From: Cannabis sativa
Taxonomy: Eukaryota; Streptophyta; Magnoliopsida; Rosales; Cannabaceae
Direction of reading: 5' to 3'
Assembly (NCBI RefSeq): GCF_029168945.1
Contig: NC_083610.1
Coordinates: 52,097,429 to 52,161,428, forward strand
Length of the DNA stretch: 64,000 nucleotides
Below, piece after piece: positions 48,186 to 61,257 of the stretch. The first letter of the stretch is position 1. Each line of letters opens with the position of its first letter. A program made the position numbers and the translations under genes. Below the pieces are notes generated by a model that saw only the letters and a list, made by a program, of their open reading frames with translations, searched no databases and was not told the origin of the DNA.

Positions 48186-49447
48186 TACACAGATGAAAGA
48201 AGAATGTAAAATTTACCTGTTACAAATTATTCACTTGACCTATTGACAATTGAACCATGGGTTAAAATCAGATCATTGGATCTGTGAACAAGTTAACCAT
48301 GGCAATTTATATCAAGCAATAATATGCTTTAGGAAACTTACAAACAAGCTAAAATACATACTCCTGCAACAAGTTGAATTTAGATAGTTGGATGTAGGAT
48401 TTATTTAATTTTAAATTAATTAATAAAAAAAATTTCTGAAAAATAATATTTAAATAAAAAGAATATTTTCGGTTTTAAAATAAAATAAATTAAAATTTAA
48501 AATTAAACCTACAATTTTAAAAAATTAGGTTTCAACTAACCTAAATATCATTTCAAAAATTTTGCTAACCACCTTTTAAATTTCATGTTATTTTATAAAT
48601 TAAATATTCAATAAAATAAAATGATAAATACATACCCTTTTCTGATTTTATAATTTAATTTAAGTAAAAAATAACAAAATTTAAAACTTAAAACTTAGCA
48701 AAAATATCTTATTTCTATTTAAAATACCATAATTATAGTAATCTTATTTTAAATTTAAATAAGGTCAAATTACTTAAAATATAATATTTTATAAAAAAAT
48801 TTAATATCTGACCTTAGATTTAAAAATAAGATAAAATAATCAAATTTTAAAAAATAAGAAAAAAAAAGTAAGCAAAAAAGAACTTTTACCTATTTTCAAA
48901 TTCAAATTACACTAACATCTAAAATTAATTTTAAAAATTCAAATTAATTTATTTCTAATAATTAGATTTGAAATATGAAAAGTAAAAATCAAAATACAAA
49001 ACTACATAAAAAATCGGAAGTTAATTCCATGAAATAGCATGAAAAATCGAAGAAAAACGAAAAAATTGTTTTGCACACCATCCTGGTGCACATTCTTGGG
49101 CGCAAGGGGCTGCTTGGGCGCACAAACGGTGCTGCGAGCAGCCAGCCACGCGCACAAGGGTGTGTCACCACCCCCGATTTTTTCAAAACTTCAAAAAATC
49201 ATAACTAATTCAAATAAAATCGAAATTGGGTTCTGTAAAAAAGGAAATTGCTTATTTTTTTTTTCCAAACTATCCAAAAATAATAATTCCAGAAACGAAA
49301 ATTCAATTATTTTTCATAAAATTTCACAAGCATCAATCAATCATCATATAACACACAAATCAACATGAAACCATCCAAATCAACATATATCATCGCTTTA
49401 ATTCATATTTCATGAAAGTAAATCATTACCATGGCTCTGATACCAGT
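48186..49447 (-). mobile_element. Element A internal region, PBS-proximal leader
   Basis: It continues A's internal sequence after the copia. It is AT-rich and without genes. It includes the GC-richer variable cassette at about 49068-49173 and the PBS (minus-strand TGGTATCAGAGCC, 49433-49445). The minus-strand open frame 48989-49186 and the plus-strand frame 49039-49368 both cross the cassette and have no domain. Confidence 0.85.
49068..49173. other. Variable leader cassette of element A
   Basis: A GC-richer segment of about 106 bp between the shared word cgaagaaaaac(g)aaaaa and the shared word ccgattttttcaaa. At the same point L2 and L3 have about 46 bp of different sequence and B has about 200 bp of another GC-rich sequence. 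Confidence 0.6.
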
Positions 49448-49491
49448 TGTTGGAAATATTTTACCAGGATCTAGATTTACTACCATGTATG
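49448..49491 (-). repeat. Element A, 5' LTR, first 44 bp
   Basis: It matches the first 44 bases of the left LTR (416-459) and ends in gtatg (49487-49491), the left copy of the element B TSD. Confidence 0.93.
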
Positions 49492-51355
49492 TGTTGGAAA
49501 TTATTTTACCAGGATCTAGATTTACTAACAAGTATGTTGGATTAACAACCTAATATGAATTCTAAAACAGTGAAAATAAACACATATAAAGTTAGAAAAC
49601 CTTACAGTGGGTGCAGCGGAATAATATGACTCCTTCCGTTCAGATCTCTATCCCTTGTTTTCTTTCTGTAGCAGAGCATCACCAAGATCTGAACCTGGAT
49701 CTTCTTTTCTCCTTCTTTGATGCAGAAATTCCATAGTCTTCCATACTATGATTGAGTTACCACTTGATGTGTGTGGGCACTACTCATTCACTCAAAGTTT
49801 CGAAATTACAAAGAAGAAAAGAGAGAGAGAAGGTGGCGTGTGAGGGTTTTTTTGAGAGAAACAAAATGATCAAAGATGTGTGTCTCAGTTTCCTCAAGCC
49901 AACACTTTCTATTTATAGAAAACCCTCTAGGTTTAGGTTAGAATTGCATGGCATTAAAATAATGGAAACTACAAATGGAATTTCCTATGCAAGGGCCGGC
50001 CATACAAAGGGTATTGGGCCTCACTTTGCAACTTTCCCATTTTGTCAATTTTCCATTCCCATTTTCTCAAAAATGCCAATTTTCCAATTTAACCTTTTAA
50101 ATGCCAATTCTAATTATTTAATAACTTGGAAATAATTATCAAATAATATTGCCATTTAATATATTTATTAATTTAGACATATAAAATATCTTAATTAATA
50201 AATAAACCTAAAATCTCTTTTCTTTACAATTTCGCCCTTGCTTAGTGAAAATTCATAAAGTAGACATAGTCTAACTTTTAGAATTTTAATTGATTAATTA
50301 AAATCAATTAACTGAGTCTTACAAGCAGTATGGCCTCAACTAGTATGGGGACCATGGGTCTATATAACCGAGCTTCCAATAAGTCGAACCGAATTTACCA
50401 AGTAAATTCCGTAACTTATTAATTCCTCATTGAATCCACACTTAGAACTTGGAATTGCACTCTCAGTCATATAGAAACGCTCTATATGTTCCACGATATA
50501 GACACGTCATTAGTTATCCATTGTTATAACCCTAATGTGATCAATGATCCTCTATATAGATGATTTACACTGTACAGGGATTAAATTACCGTAACACCCT
50601 ACAATGTATTTTATCCTTAAAACACTTAACCCTGTATAAATGATATTTCACCTAAGTGAAATGAGATCTCCACCATTTATCTTCGTTTGGTTAAGCTCGA
50701 AGGAAATCATCCTTTACTTCTATTTGCCAAATAGAAGCTATAGATTCCATATTTATGTTAGCGCTCCCCCACTCAATTGTATTACTGTGTTCCCAAAATG
50801 TACGTATTACCCTGATACAAAACTGGGCTTAACTAACAAATCAAAGAACACGAGTAACACTCTTGAAATTGAGCCTAACCATATCAGGATTTCGATCATG
50901 TGATCTAGGATCAACTTATGATATTGAATTGAATAGATGTTTACGGTAAGTTTCAAAATCTAATTCAAAGTTCAATATCGGTCCATTCCAATGCATACTC
51001 CATGCATCCGATACTGGTAAACTTTGCCAATGTCCTGGAAGGGACATAACACTTTTCCAAGGTGTAAGAATACCTATCGCTGATTATACCATGTCAGTCT
51101 AAATCCAGTGTTCTGACAAATCAGGGAATCAACTTTTGAACATATAATAAAGATTATATTCCACTGTGCTGACAACACTATAATCTTTAACCAACTCATA
51201 TGTTCTGGACTTAAAAAGAATTCATACATTATATACATATATAATCATGAAATAAATCATGTGAACCATGCAACATAAAATGTTATTTCTGATCTTTCTT
51301 AATAAGTAAATCTGATTATATGAAATGAGTTTTATTTAGGGCATAAAACCCAACA
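49492..51355 (-). repeat. Element B, 3' LTR (left copy), 1864 bp
   Basis: It starts tgttgg and ends cccaaca. The minus-strand TATA box is at 49909-49918. The plus-strand open frames 49752-50135 and 50640-50903 are repeated in the other LTR and lie antisense to the element; they are not genes. Confidence 0.93.
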
Positions 51356-51869
51356 AACTCCCACTTGCACTAATATAAAACAAAAAGTGCATTTCAAATA
51401 ATCATTAACACCTTGATATACCAATCAAGTGTAATAGTAGTAGACTCCTCGTAATGGGATCTGACAGGTTGAATTAAACACAACCTCTTCTCCACCATTA
51501 CTCTTCCTTAATCACAAAATCCTTGATAATGTGAAATTCCTCTCTATATGTCTACTCTTTTGGGATACTGGATTCTATAATTTTGGGCAACTACTCTTTT
51601 GTTATACAGGAAGTAACCCAAGTAGTTAAGGCAAGTTGGAACACTGCCACAAATGTATAGAACTTTCCTTAGACTGAAAAAGTATCTTTCCTGCAACTTT
51701 TAACATTCAGTCTCTTTCTGGTAGACTAAGAGATTTCAGATAGGTTTTTACACTTCTCCAAAATCACTACTCCACCCCCAAAGTAATCACCATCTCATCA
51801 GCAGACTTTCTAGCACACAGGCAAGTCTCGAAATCTGATGTGGTGTAGTCTAAGAGTTTTAAAACCACT

Positions 51870-52045
51870 CTTATTGACTAACATATAGTTCCTCTTCTTA
51901 ATCTTAAGATTTACTTGATTTTCTTCCAATGTTCTTCTCCTGGATTAATCTGATACTTACTCATTACTCCCACTCAACAGTAGGTGTCTGGTCTAAGGCA
52001 TACTAAAGCATATCTGAGACCTCTCACTGTTGATTCAAGAAATTC
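51870..52045 (-). pseudogene. Copia RT/RNase H junction ghost in element B
   Basis: The minus strand translates to VGVMSKYQINPGEEHWKK, a clear relative of the copia segment between RT and RNase H. Just upstream on the same strand an RYALVCLRPDT-like word is seen in an adjacent frame. Stops precede and follow. The same fossil words occur in A, L2 and L3. Confidence 0.72.
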
Positions 52046-52897
52046 TTTCATGGCTTTATCTTTTCTGGAATAGTTGAGACTTTTCCTTAGATAAATAAAA
52101 TCTATGCTTAGAAGTTGTGAATCTTCTATAGATTGCCATTGGAAAGAAAATGCTCCAGCATCTTACTAAAGTAAGTTGCTTGCATTAAAGTAAGTAATTA
52201 CCAGTTATACCATAAGCCATAGGTTTAGATAAACTCAAACCTATAATACTAGGAACAGGAAGTTTTGTTAAGTCCATTGAATAGACTTATTAACGAAAAT
52301 TTCCTTTCATGTCCTTGTAACAGAAAACTTTAGGTTACTCCATGTGAATGGATCAAACCATAGTTCTCTTGGCTTTCTTCTTAGTTTCTTATCTTGACAA
52401 TCCATTACTTGTTTAAACTCACAATGGATTTTAATCACTAGTGTCTTCCAAGTCATAAGAAGAGTGAGTTCCTAGAAACTCTCCCACTACGATAAGGTAC
52501 CGTGAACTATGTCTAAGAAAACTAAATGGTATAGACCTCTTCAGTTGTGTTAAGACAACAGAGGTAGTGGGATCATCTTGTAACGAATAAGATGATAGAA
52601 CACTTATGGAATCAAGAAAAAAATTATCTCCTTTATTTGCTACTTTATTTTCAGATTTAGTCATTTTCTTAGAAAAGCAGTATTTGTTTAAACAAACACT
52701 TTCTTGTCTAATGACTATGGGATGCTCCACCCCTAATCACTTAGAATAGCTAACAAACATGCAAACCAGGGTTAGCAGTTCTAGTTTTTCTTAAGATTTC
52801 GATTAGGTCATCCATGAATCTAGTAATGATTTACATAAAGTATACAACCATTACATCATTCTGAAATTTTATTTCCATAGAAGGATTTAGGCAACGA

Positions 52898-53210
52898 CTA
52901 GTAACTAATCATCAATATGCTACTCGAATTTCTGGGGAGGTAAGTTTGGATATAATTCAAAAAACAAATTAATGATCTTTGAACTGCATATCTACTAACT
53001 TTTTCTCCACCCCTATCAGTTCGCAAGATCTTTAACCACTTACCATTCACCATTGCTAGACATTCATGAAATTTTTCAAACATTTCAAATTTCTTTTGCA
53101 TAAGGTAAAATCTAGAGTGATCGTTTTAAGAATACAACGAAAACTCATATCCACCCCTGAATGTACATCCATCTGCGAATGAGATGAAATTACTTTCAGT
53201 GGATATAGGC
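52898..53210 (-). pseudogene. Copia integrase core ghost in element B
   Basis: The minus strand reads DHSRFYLMQKKFEMFEKF and then KWLKILRTDRGGEKVSRY. This resembles the Ty1/copia integrase core, with the first-Asp region (DDYSR-like) and the second catalytic Asp in RTDRGGE. A stop lies just before the first part. The following part, to 52430, fits the post-integrase region only weakly. The spacing to the RT/RNase H ghost is too short for a complete pol. Confidence 0.75.
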
Positions 53211-55706
53211 ATATTAACTCTTTGCAGAGAATGATCTTGTCAAAACCACTATGAACAAGATACAAATGCCATAGATTTATAAAATGTGGTTGTATCTTTT
53301 GATGACTTACTTTAGTTACATCAAAGAGTTCTTAGAATAGTGCAAGTGGATTCTGGTCACAGAATACTAAACTCATACAGCTTGAATCCATTGAAAGAAA
53401 ATGGTTATGAAACACTTGTGAAAGTGTAACTGTATAATTAGTAATTCTTTCTTGGACCACCACTACTAATCCAACTCTATGATTTGCCTATACAAGTAGG
53501 AGATATCTAAGATTGAGGATTTATATCATTTAGGGATAGAATTCCGGGAATATAATCATATGCGTCATCTAATTTCTTAAGAGAAAATAAGACTTTATAT
53601 GATTTATAGACCATTCATCCAATGATATGTCTTTAAGCTGATTCGAAATGAATAATCTAAGAGGAATTAGGATAATTTCGTTTTAAATAAGAATCCAACG
53701 ATGCTCCGATTAGCGAGAGTCAAAGTAATCTTATTTATACAATCTTCTTGTTTCATATTGTAAAACACTAGTCTAAGTTGTCATCAATTGATGAACAACT
53801 AGATCTTGCATATACAATATTTATCTTTCGAGATCTAACACTATTATGTTAGTCTAATGGTGAAATCCATTAGGGATTTATCTCATTAGAAAAACAAATC
53901 AAGTTAGACCAACAATGAAGATTCGAAATTAAACTACAATTTAATAACAGAAAATAACATGGTTCAATACAAATTCATACACAATTCAGAAATTATGAAG
54001 CACATAGCAAGTAGGAATGACAAGTGAAAATACTAAAACATACAATCCTAAATAATTTCCAAGGTTTTCAACAAACTGATATCAGTGTCCCGTTTAGGCG
54101 AGAGTCAAAGCTACCATTCATTGAACAGAGTTGTCAGCTCATCTAAAATGTCAAACATTCTAGCAACCTTTTATTCGATCAAGATGTGAATCCGCGTTGT
54201 CCCGTTTAGGCGAGAGTCAAGGCCATTCTATCTTATGAGCTTCCACCATTGTTTCATATTCTTGCAAGTCTTATACAGTCGCCACCATTAGGGTGATCAT
54301 AAACTATATAAAAAACTTACAAGATTACTTATCTTTCGAGATTAAACGGTGCTAACTTGCTAATGAACGTTCCTCCATTAGGGAGGATTACTCACTAAAA
54401 CAATAGCTATGTAAAACCAACAATGGAGATCGAATATCCTTATAATAAAGAGCTCATTATTTAATGAGGGGTGTATTTTCTTCTAATATTTATTTTAATC
54501 AATTTATTTTAAATATATATTTATTTAATTAAAATTTCCAATTTAGAATGAAAAATTCCAAATATAAATTTTAATTTAATATTTATAAATTATACTTAGA
54601 TGGATAAATAACGTGAATTATTTCCATCTTAGTAATAATTTCCATAAATATTTAGAAAATTATTCAATTTAAGTTGTTTCAAAATTAATTTAAATTAATT
54701 TACAACTCAAATTTAATTTTCTATAAATATATATATTGCATTTCGAAAATGCTTTAAAATAAAATAAAAATAAATCCTGGAAAATTACTCTAATTTTATG
54801 TTGGCCCAAAATTAATTAATAAAAATTAATTTTCAACAAAAAATATAATTTTCTTATTTAATTAAATATCTAAGAAAAATTTCAAATATTTAAGTATCAT
54901 GATTAAAAAATCAAATTAAATATTAATTTTATATTTAATTAAATACACTAGAAAAATACTTCAAGCAAAACAGATAATATCTATCTAGACTTTCATAGAC
55001 TAATTAATCCAATTTCTAATTATAATATATTTTAGTTCATTTATTTTAATTAACCATCAAATGAAAAAGTCACTGATTTAAGTTGGTCCAAAATTAAATA
55101 AATAATTTTCAACTTTAATCTATTTTTCAAATAAAATTGGAAATTTCTGCATTAAAGAAATGCAATTTCGAAATTTTTATGAAATGATTAATAAAATAAA
55201 TAAAATATATTCTGAAAATTATTCAAACTTAAGTTATTCTGAAATAAGATTCCAAACTTAAAATAATTTTCAACTTTAATTAAATAACATGAAAATAACA
55301 ATATTAAAGTATCATGATGAAAATCAACTTAGATATTGAAATTTTCAATTTAATTAAATGTATTAAATTCAAGAAATAAATAATTAAGTAAAGAGGAAAC
55401 TTAATTATTAATTCTAGTTTAATACTAGGAAAATATACTAAACTTAGATTGTACCAAAATTAATTAGGAAACAATCAATTTCACAATCAATGATATTTTC
55501 CTATTTGATATTAGAAATAATAACTAGTACTAGAAATAACTATCTAGAATATATCATTGACTAAGTGTTTTTCTAAAATTAACTTTAAAATATTACAATG
55601 AAAAATACATTTCATATATTTTAAAAGTTAATTATGTTGCTAATTCAATTTTAATTAGGTTAGACTAATATAATTAACCTAATACAATTATTTAAATAAG
55701 GCAAAT

Positions 55707-55798
55707 GGGCCTTCACAATTGGGGTAGTTCATGTGAGGGGAAGCTGGGTTCAGTATGTCGTACCCACTTCTATGGCCCCCAACTCTCACACAAGGCCC
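55707..55798 (-). repeat. Foldback island in element B
   Basis: Outer arms gggcctt / aaggccc and inner arms atgtgag / ctcacac (one mismatch), at the same position as in the other copies. Confidence 0.55.
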
Positions 55799-57059
55799 AA
55801 AAGAGAGGAATTTAACCTTAAAATAAACAATTGTTATTCATTGAATAAGCCCAAATCTAATTGGGCCTAAATAAATTTCCTTATGTCAAAATTTATTTTA
55901 GCAACCTAGTCCATTTACTTAATAAAAACTTAAATGGGCTCCCTATATGTATCTAAGCCCAAAAGCAAACATATAGGCTCACACAGGTCAAATGATTTGG
56001 ATGGGCCCTATCATGTTTCTAGGTTTACACAGATGAAAGAAGTACAAAATTTACCTGTTACAAATTATTTATAAGATCTATCGTCAATTGGACTATGATT
56101 AAAATCAGATCATTGGATCATGATCTGTCAACAAGTTAATCATACCAATTAAGATCAGATAAATAATAGGTTTGTTAAAAAGTTTTGAATAAACAATATA
56201 AACAAATAAACATTGTCCATGTAACAGATGTGAATCAAGATATTAATATAATTAAATTATTATTCTTAAACTAACCAAATAAAGGAAACTAATTTTAAAA
56301 TATCTAGGTTTATTTGAATCAAATTAAATTAAATATCTAATAAGATCAATGATTTAAAAGGAAAGAATCTCCAATATCACTTTCAGATCTTATAATTTAA
56401 TAAAATAAACCAATTTTAAAATAGATTTGGTTAAATAATAATTACCATAATTATATGTCAAAATATCTCAAATTAAGCAATATTCAAATCTCTACAAAAA
56501 TATCTATGTTATTTAAATATTTAAGATATGATTTATAAATTTCTAATAAGGAAAAAATGATATATATATATATAGAAAAAATATCATTTTTAAACTTATA
56601 ATTTATAAATAATTAAATATTTAACAAAATAACAAATTTTGAATTTGAAAAACATTATGGTAAGTATGTCTATAAAAATATCTATGTTAATTTCAAATTT
56701 ATTAATTATTTAATTTGCCATATAAGATAATTTTAATATAATATTTTAAATAAAAAGACAAAGCTATCTTTTAATTTAAAATATCTTAAATATCAAAATA
56801 TTCAATCTTATAATTAAATAATAAATAAATATTAAAGAAGTTAACAAATTTTTAAATCTGACCATAATAGGAAATATTTAAAAATTAGAAACAATCCAAA
56901 ATAGAAATATTTAAAATTGGAAAAATTCCAAATTGAAAATATTTAAAATTGGAAACATTTCAATTTAGAAATATTTAAAATTGGAAAAATGAATTTTGGG
57001 AAACAATCCCATGGAAAAATTGGATTTTTGGGAAAAAATCCCAAAAATCGCAACTTTTG

Positions 57060-57268
57060 GGAATGCTGGCAGCAAGGCTGCACGAGCAGCACAGATAGGC
57101 TGCATGCAGGGCCTTACGCGCGCGGACAGGGAGTGTCATGGGCGAGAAACCTCGGCGGGAGCAGGGTCTCGTGTGCGGCAGACTTCGGTGTCTGCAGGGT
57201 GCACACCCAGGCTCACGCGCGCGCGGATCGAAGCACCTGGTGCATTCGTGCACCTAGCTTCGACATCC
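57060..57268. other. GC-rich variable leader cassette of element B
   Basis: A strongly GC-rich block with cgcgcg words inside AT-rich DNA, beside a small inverted word set (tgggatttttt / aaaaaatccc near 57001-57045). Overlapping frames exist on both strands (56975-57253 minus; 56989-57330 and 56996-57370 plus), but they only reflect the low stop density of GC-rich DNA. Its source is unknown. Confidence 0.6.
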
Positions 57269-57531
57269 AAGAAACCCGATTTTCCAAAATTCATAACTTT
57301 CTCAATTTTTATCGGAATCGAGTTCCGTAAAAAACAAAATTGCTTAATTTTTCACAAGGAATCCAAATAAAATATTTTCAAAAATTGAAAAAATATTTTT
57401 CATGGAAAACGAAACTGTACAACATCAACATTCATCAAACAACACATAAACCAACATGAAACCATCCAAATCAACACAGAACATGCAATCATCGTTTTAA
57501 TTCATATTACATGAAAGTAAATCATTACCAT

Positions 57532-57544
57532 GGCTCTGGTGCCA
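57532..57544 (-). other. Degenerate primer binding site of element B
   Basis: The plus strand ggctctggtgcca is TGGCACCAGAGCC on the minus strand, two bases different from the standard sequence kept in element A. Confidence 0.65.
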
Positions 57545-57546
57545 GT

Positions 57547-59408
57547 TGTTGGAAATTATTTTACCAGGATCTAGATTTACTAACAAGTATGTTGGATTGA
57601 CAACCTAATATGAATTCTAAAACAATGAAAATAAACACATATAAAGTTAGAAAACCTTACAGTGGGTGCAGCGGAATAATATGACTCCTTCCGTTCAGAT
57701 CTCTAGCCCTTGATTCCTTTCTGTAGCAGAGCATCACCAAGATCTGAACCTGGATCTTCTTTTCTCCTTCTTTGATGCAGAAATTCCATAGTCTTCCATA
57801 CTATGATTGAGATACCACTTGATGTGTGTGGGCACTACTCATTCACTCAAAGTTTCGAAATTACAAAGAAGAAAAGAGAGAGAGAAGGTGGCGTGTGAGG
57901 CTTTTTCTGAGAGAAACAAAATGATCAAAGATGTGTGTCTCAGTTCCTCAAGCCAACACTTTCTATTTATAGAAAACCTTCTAGGTTTAGGTTAGAATTG
58001 CATGGCATTAAAATAATGGAAACTACAAATGGAATTTCCTATGCAAGGGCCGGCCATACAAAGGGTATTGGGCCTCACTTTGCAACTTTCCCATTTTGTC
58101 AATTTTCCATTCCCATTTTCTCAAAAATGCCAATTTTCCAATTTAACCTTTTAAATGCCAATTCTAATTATTTAATAACTTGGAAATAATTATCAAATAA
58201 TATTGCCATTTAATATATTTATTAATTTAGACATATAAAATATCTTAATTAATAAATAAACCTAAAATCTCTTTTCTTTACAATTTCGCCCTTGCTTAGT
58301 GAAAATTCATAAAGTAGACATAGTCTAACTTTTAGAATTTTAATTGATTAATTAAAATCAATTAACTGAGTCTTACAAGCAGTATGGCCTCAACTAGTAT
58401 GGGGACCATGGGTCTATATAACCGAGCTTCCAATAAGTCGAACCGAATTTACCAAGTAAATTCCGTAACTTATTAATTCCTCATTGAATCCACACTTAGA
58501 ACTTGGAATTGCACTCTTAGTCATATAGAAACGCTCTATATGTTCCACGATATAGACACGTCATTAGTTATCCATTGTTATAACCCTAATGTGATCAATG
58601 ATCCTCTATATAGATGATTTACACTGTACAGGATTAAATTACCGTAACACCCTACAATGTATTTTATCCTTAAAACACTTAACCCTGTATAAATGATATT
58701 TCACCTAAGTGAAATGAGATCTCCACCATTTATCTTCGTTTGGTTAAGCTCGAAGGAAATCATCCTTTACTTCTATTTGGCAAATAGAAGCTATAGATTC
58801 CATATTTATGTTAGCGCTCCCCCACTCAATTGTATTACTGTGTTCCCAAAATGTACGTATTACCCTGATACAAAACTGGGCTTAACTAACAAATCAAAGA
58901 ACACGAGTAACACTCTTGAAATTGAGCCTAACCATATCAGGATTTCGATCATGTGATCTAGGATCAACTTATGATATTGAATTGAATAGATGTTTACGGT
59001 AAGTTTCAAAATCTAATTCAAAGTTCAATATCGGTCCATTCCAATGCATACTCCATGCATCCGATACTGGTAAACTTTGCCAATGTCCTGGAAAGGACAT
59101 AACACTTTTCCAAGGTGTAAGAATACCTATCGCTGATTATACCATGTCAGTCTAAATCCAGTGTTCTGACAAATCAGGGAATCAACTTTTGAACATATAA
59201 TAAAGATTATATTCCACTGTGCTGACAACACTATAATCTTTAACCAACTCATATGTTCTGGACTTAAAAAGAATTCATACATTATATACATATATAATCA
59301 TGAAATAAATCATGTGAACCATGCAACATAAAATGTTATTTCTGATCTTTATTAATAAGTAAATCTGATTATATGAAATGAGTTTTATTTAGGGCATAAA
59401 ACCCAACA
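57547..59408 (-). repeat. Element B, 5' LTR (right copy), 1862 bp
   Basis: It starts tgttgg and ends cccaaca and is almost identical to the left copy. It drives the minus-strand transcript. Confidence 0.93.
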
Positions 59409-59413
59409 GTATG

Positions 59414-61252
59414 TTCCATTAACATCCTAATATGAATTCTAAAACAATGAAATAAACACATATAAAGTTTAGGAAACCTTACATTGGGTGCAGCAAAATA
59501 TAATGACTCCTTTCGTTCAGATCTCTAGCCCTTGATTCCTTTCTGTAGCAGAACATAATCAAGATCTGAACCTGGATCTCTTTCTCTCCTTCTTTTGATG
59601 TTGATTCTCCTTCTTGATTGGATTCTACACAATCTTCCACACTACGATTGAGATACCACTTGATGTGTGTGGGCACTACTCTATCACTCAAGGTATTTCG
59701 AAATTGAAGAGAAGAAAGAAGAAGAGAGAGGGGCGGCTTTCAATAGAATAGGAGGCTAGGTTTTTCTCTGAAAGAAACAATATGCAAGTCATAGTTTCCT
59801 GAAGCCATCACTTTCTATTTATAGAATGCCATCTAGGTTTAGGGTTAGAATTGTATGGCATTAAAATAATAAAAAATATAAATGGTAAAATTTAATCATA
59901 GTGGCCGGCCATATAAGGATAATGGGCCTCACTTTGTAATTTTTCTATTTTGCCATTTTTTAATCCCATTTTCTCAAAAATGCCAATTTTCCAATTTAAG
60001 CATTTAAATGCCAATTCTAATTATTTAATAACTTAACAATAATTATGAAATAATATTGTCATTAAATATATTTATTAATTTAGACATATAAAGTCTGTTA
60101 ATTAACAAGTAAAACCAAGAATCGCTTTTCTTTACAATTTCGTCCTTGCTTAGTGAAAATTCATAAACTAGACATAGTCTAACTTTAGAATTATAATTAA
60201 TTAATTAAAATCAATTAACTGAGTCTTACAAGCAGTATGGTCTCAACTAGTATGGGGACCATGGGCCTATATAACCGAGCTTCCAATAAGTCAAACCAAA
60301 TTTACCAAGTAAATTCCCTAACTTATTAATTCCTTATTGAATCCACACTTAGAACTTAGAATTTCACTCTCAGTCATATAGAACGCTCTATATGTTCCAC
60401 GATATAGATACGCTATTAGTTATCCATTGTTATAATCCTAATTTGATCAATGACCCTCTAATAGATGATCTACATTGAATAGGAACTACATTACCATTAC
60501 ACCTTCAATGTATTTTATCCTTAAAACACCTAGCTCTGTATAAATGATATTTCAGCGAAGTGAAATGAGATCTCAACCATTTATCTCTATTTAGCCAAGC
60601 TCGAAGGATATCATCGTTTCACTTCTAAATTCCTATAGAAGTTATAGACTCCATATTTATGTTAGCGCTCCCACTCAATTATACTATCATGTTCCCAAAA
60701 TGTACGTATCACCTTGACCGAAAAGTAGGCTTAACTAACAAATCAAAGAACATGTATAATACTCTTGAGATTGAACTTAACCATATCAGGATTAAGATCA
60801 TTTGATCTAGGATCAACAGGTGATATTGAATTGAATAGATATTACGGTAAATTTTAATATATCTAATCAAAGTTCAATATCGGTCCCTTCCGATGTATAC
60901 TCCATACATCCGATACTGGTAAACTTTGCCAATTCCCTGAAAAGGACATAACACTTATCCAAGGTGTAAGAATACCTATCACTGATTATCATGTCAGTCT
61001 AAATCCAGTGAACTGACAAATCAGGGAATAAACCTTCGAACATATAATTAAGATTATATTCCATTGTGCTGACAACACTATACTCATTAACAAATTCATA
61101 TGTTCTGGACTTAAATAGAATTCATACATTATATATATAATCATGAAATAAATCATGTGAACCATGCAACATAAAATGTTATTTCTGATCTTTATTAATA
61201 AGTAAATCTGATTATATTGAAATGGGTTTTATTTAGGGCACAAAACCCAACA
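59414..61252 (-). repeat. Element A, 5' LTR, remaining 1839 bp
   Basis: It continues the LTR begun at 49448-49491. Together they make 1883 bp, against 1886 bp for the left LTR. It ends cccaaca, followed by the TSD cgagg (61253-61257). Confidence 0.93.
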
Positions 61253-61257
61253 CGAGG

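Larger units (their letters stand above)
51356..57546 (-). mobile_element. Element B internal region
   Basis: From the purine tract (51356-51365): RT/RNase H ghost 51870-52045, integrase and post-integrase ghosts 52430-53270, repeated motif 54087-54108 and 54199-54220, AT-rich spacer 54470-55680, foldback island 55707-55798 and very AT-rich leader to 57000. That leader differs from the other copies. A GC-rich cassette of about 200 bp and a degenerate PBS (57532-57544) complete it. No intact gene. Confidence 0.82.
49492..59408 (-). mobile_element. Element B: family member inserted into the LTR of element A
   Basis: LTRs are 49492-51355 and 57547-59408, TSD gtatg at 49487-49491 and 59409-59413, total 9.9 kb. 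The LTRs differ at fewer than about 20 positions (below 1% by eye), so the insertion is recent. It has the clearest copia integrase and RT/RNase H ghosts of the family. Confidence 0.94.
416..61252 (-). mobile_element. Element A: outermost copia-derived non-autonomous LTR retrotransposon, interrupted by a copia and by element B
   Basis: On the minus strand the element begins TGTTGGG and ends CCAACA. The left LTR is 416-2301 and the right LTR is split (49448-49491 and 59414-61252). The TSD is cgagg (411-415 and 61253-61257). Removing the nested elements and duplicated target sites leaves about 10.1 kb: 416-7403, 48191-49491 and 59414-61252. The PBS is next to the right LTR and the purine tract next to the left LTR, so transcription is on the minus strand. 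No intact ORF remains, only ghosts of copia pol. The LTRs differ by roughly 3% by eye, the highest value within the family here, as expected for the host of the other insertions. Confidence 0.92.

Noticed and set aside
50640..50903. 87-codon frame repeated at 58693, and 66-79 codon frames repeated at 17510, 25827, 34014 and 41444
   Set aside because: They are identical because the LTRs are identical, and they lie antisense to the element transcript. No domain was found.
56975..57370. Overlapping frames on both strands in the GC-rich cassette
   Set aside because: GC-rich DNA has few stops; the frames end in AT-rich leader and no domain is visible.
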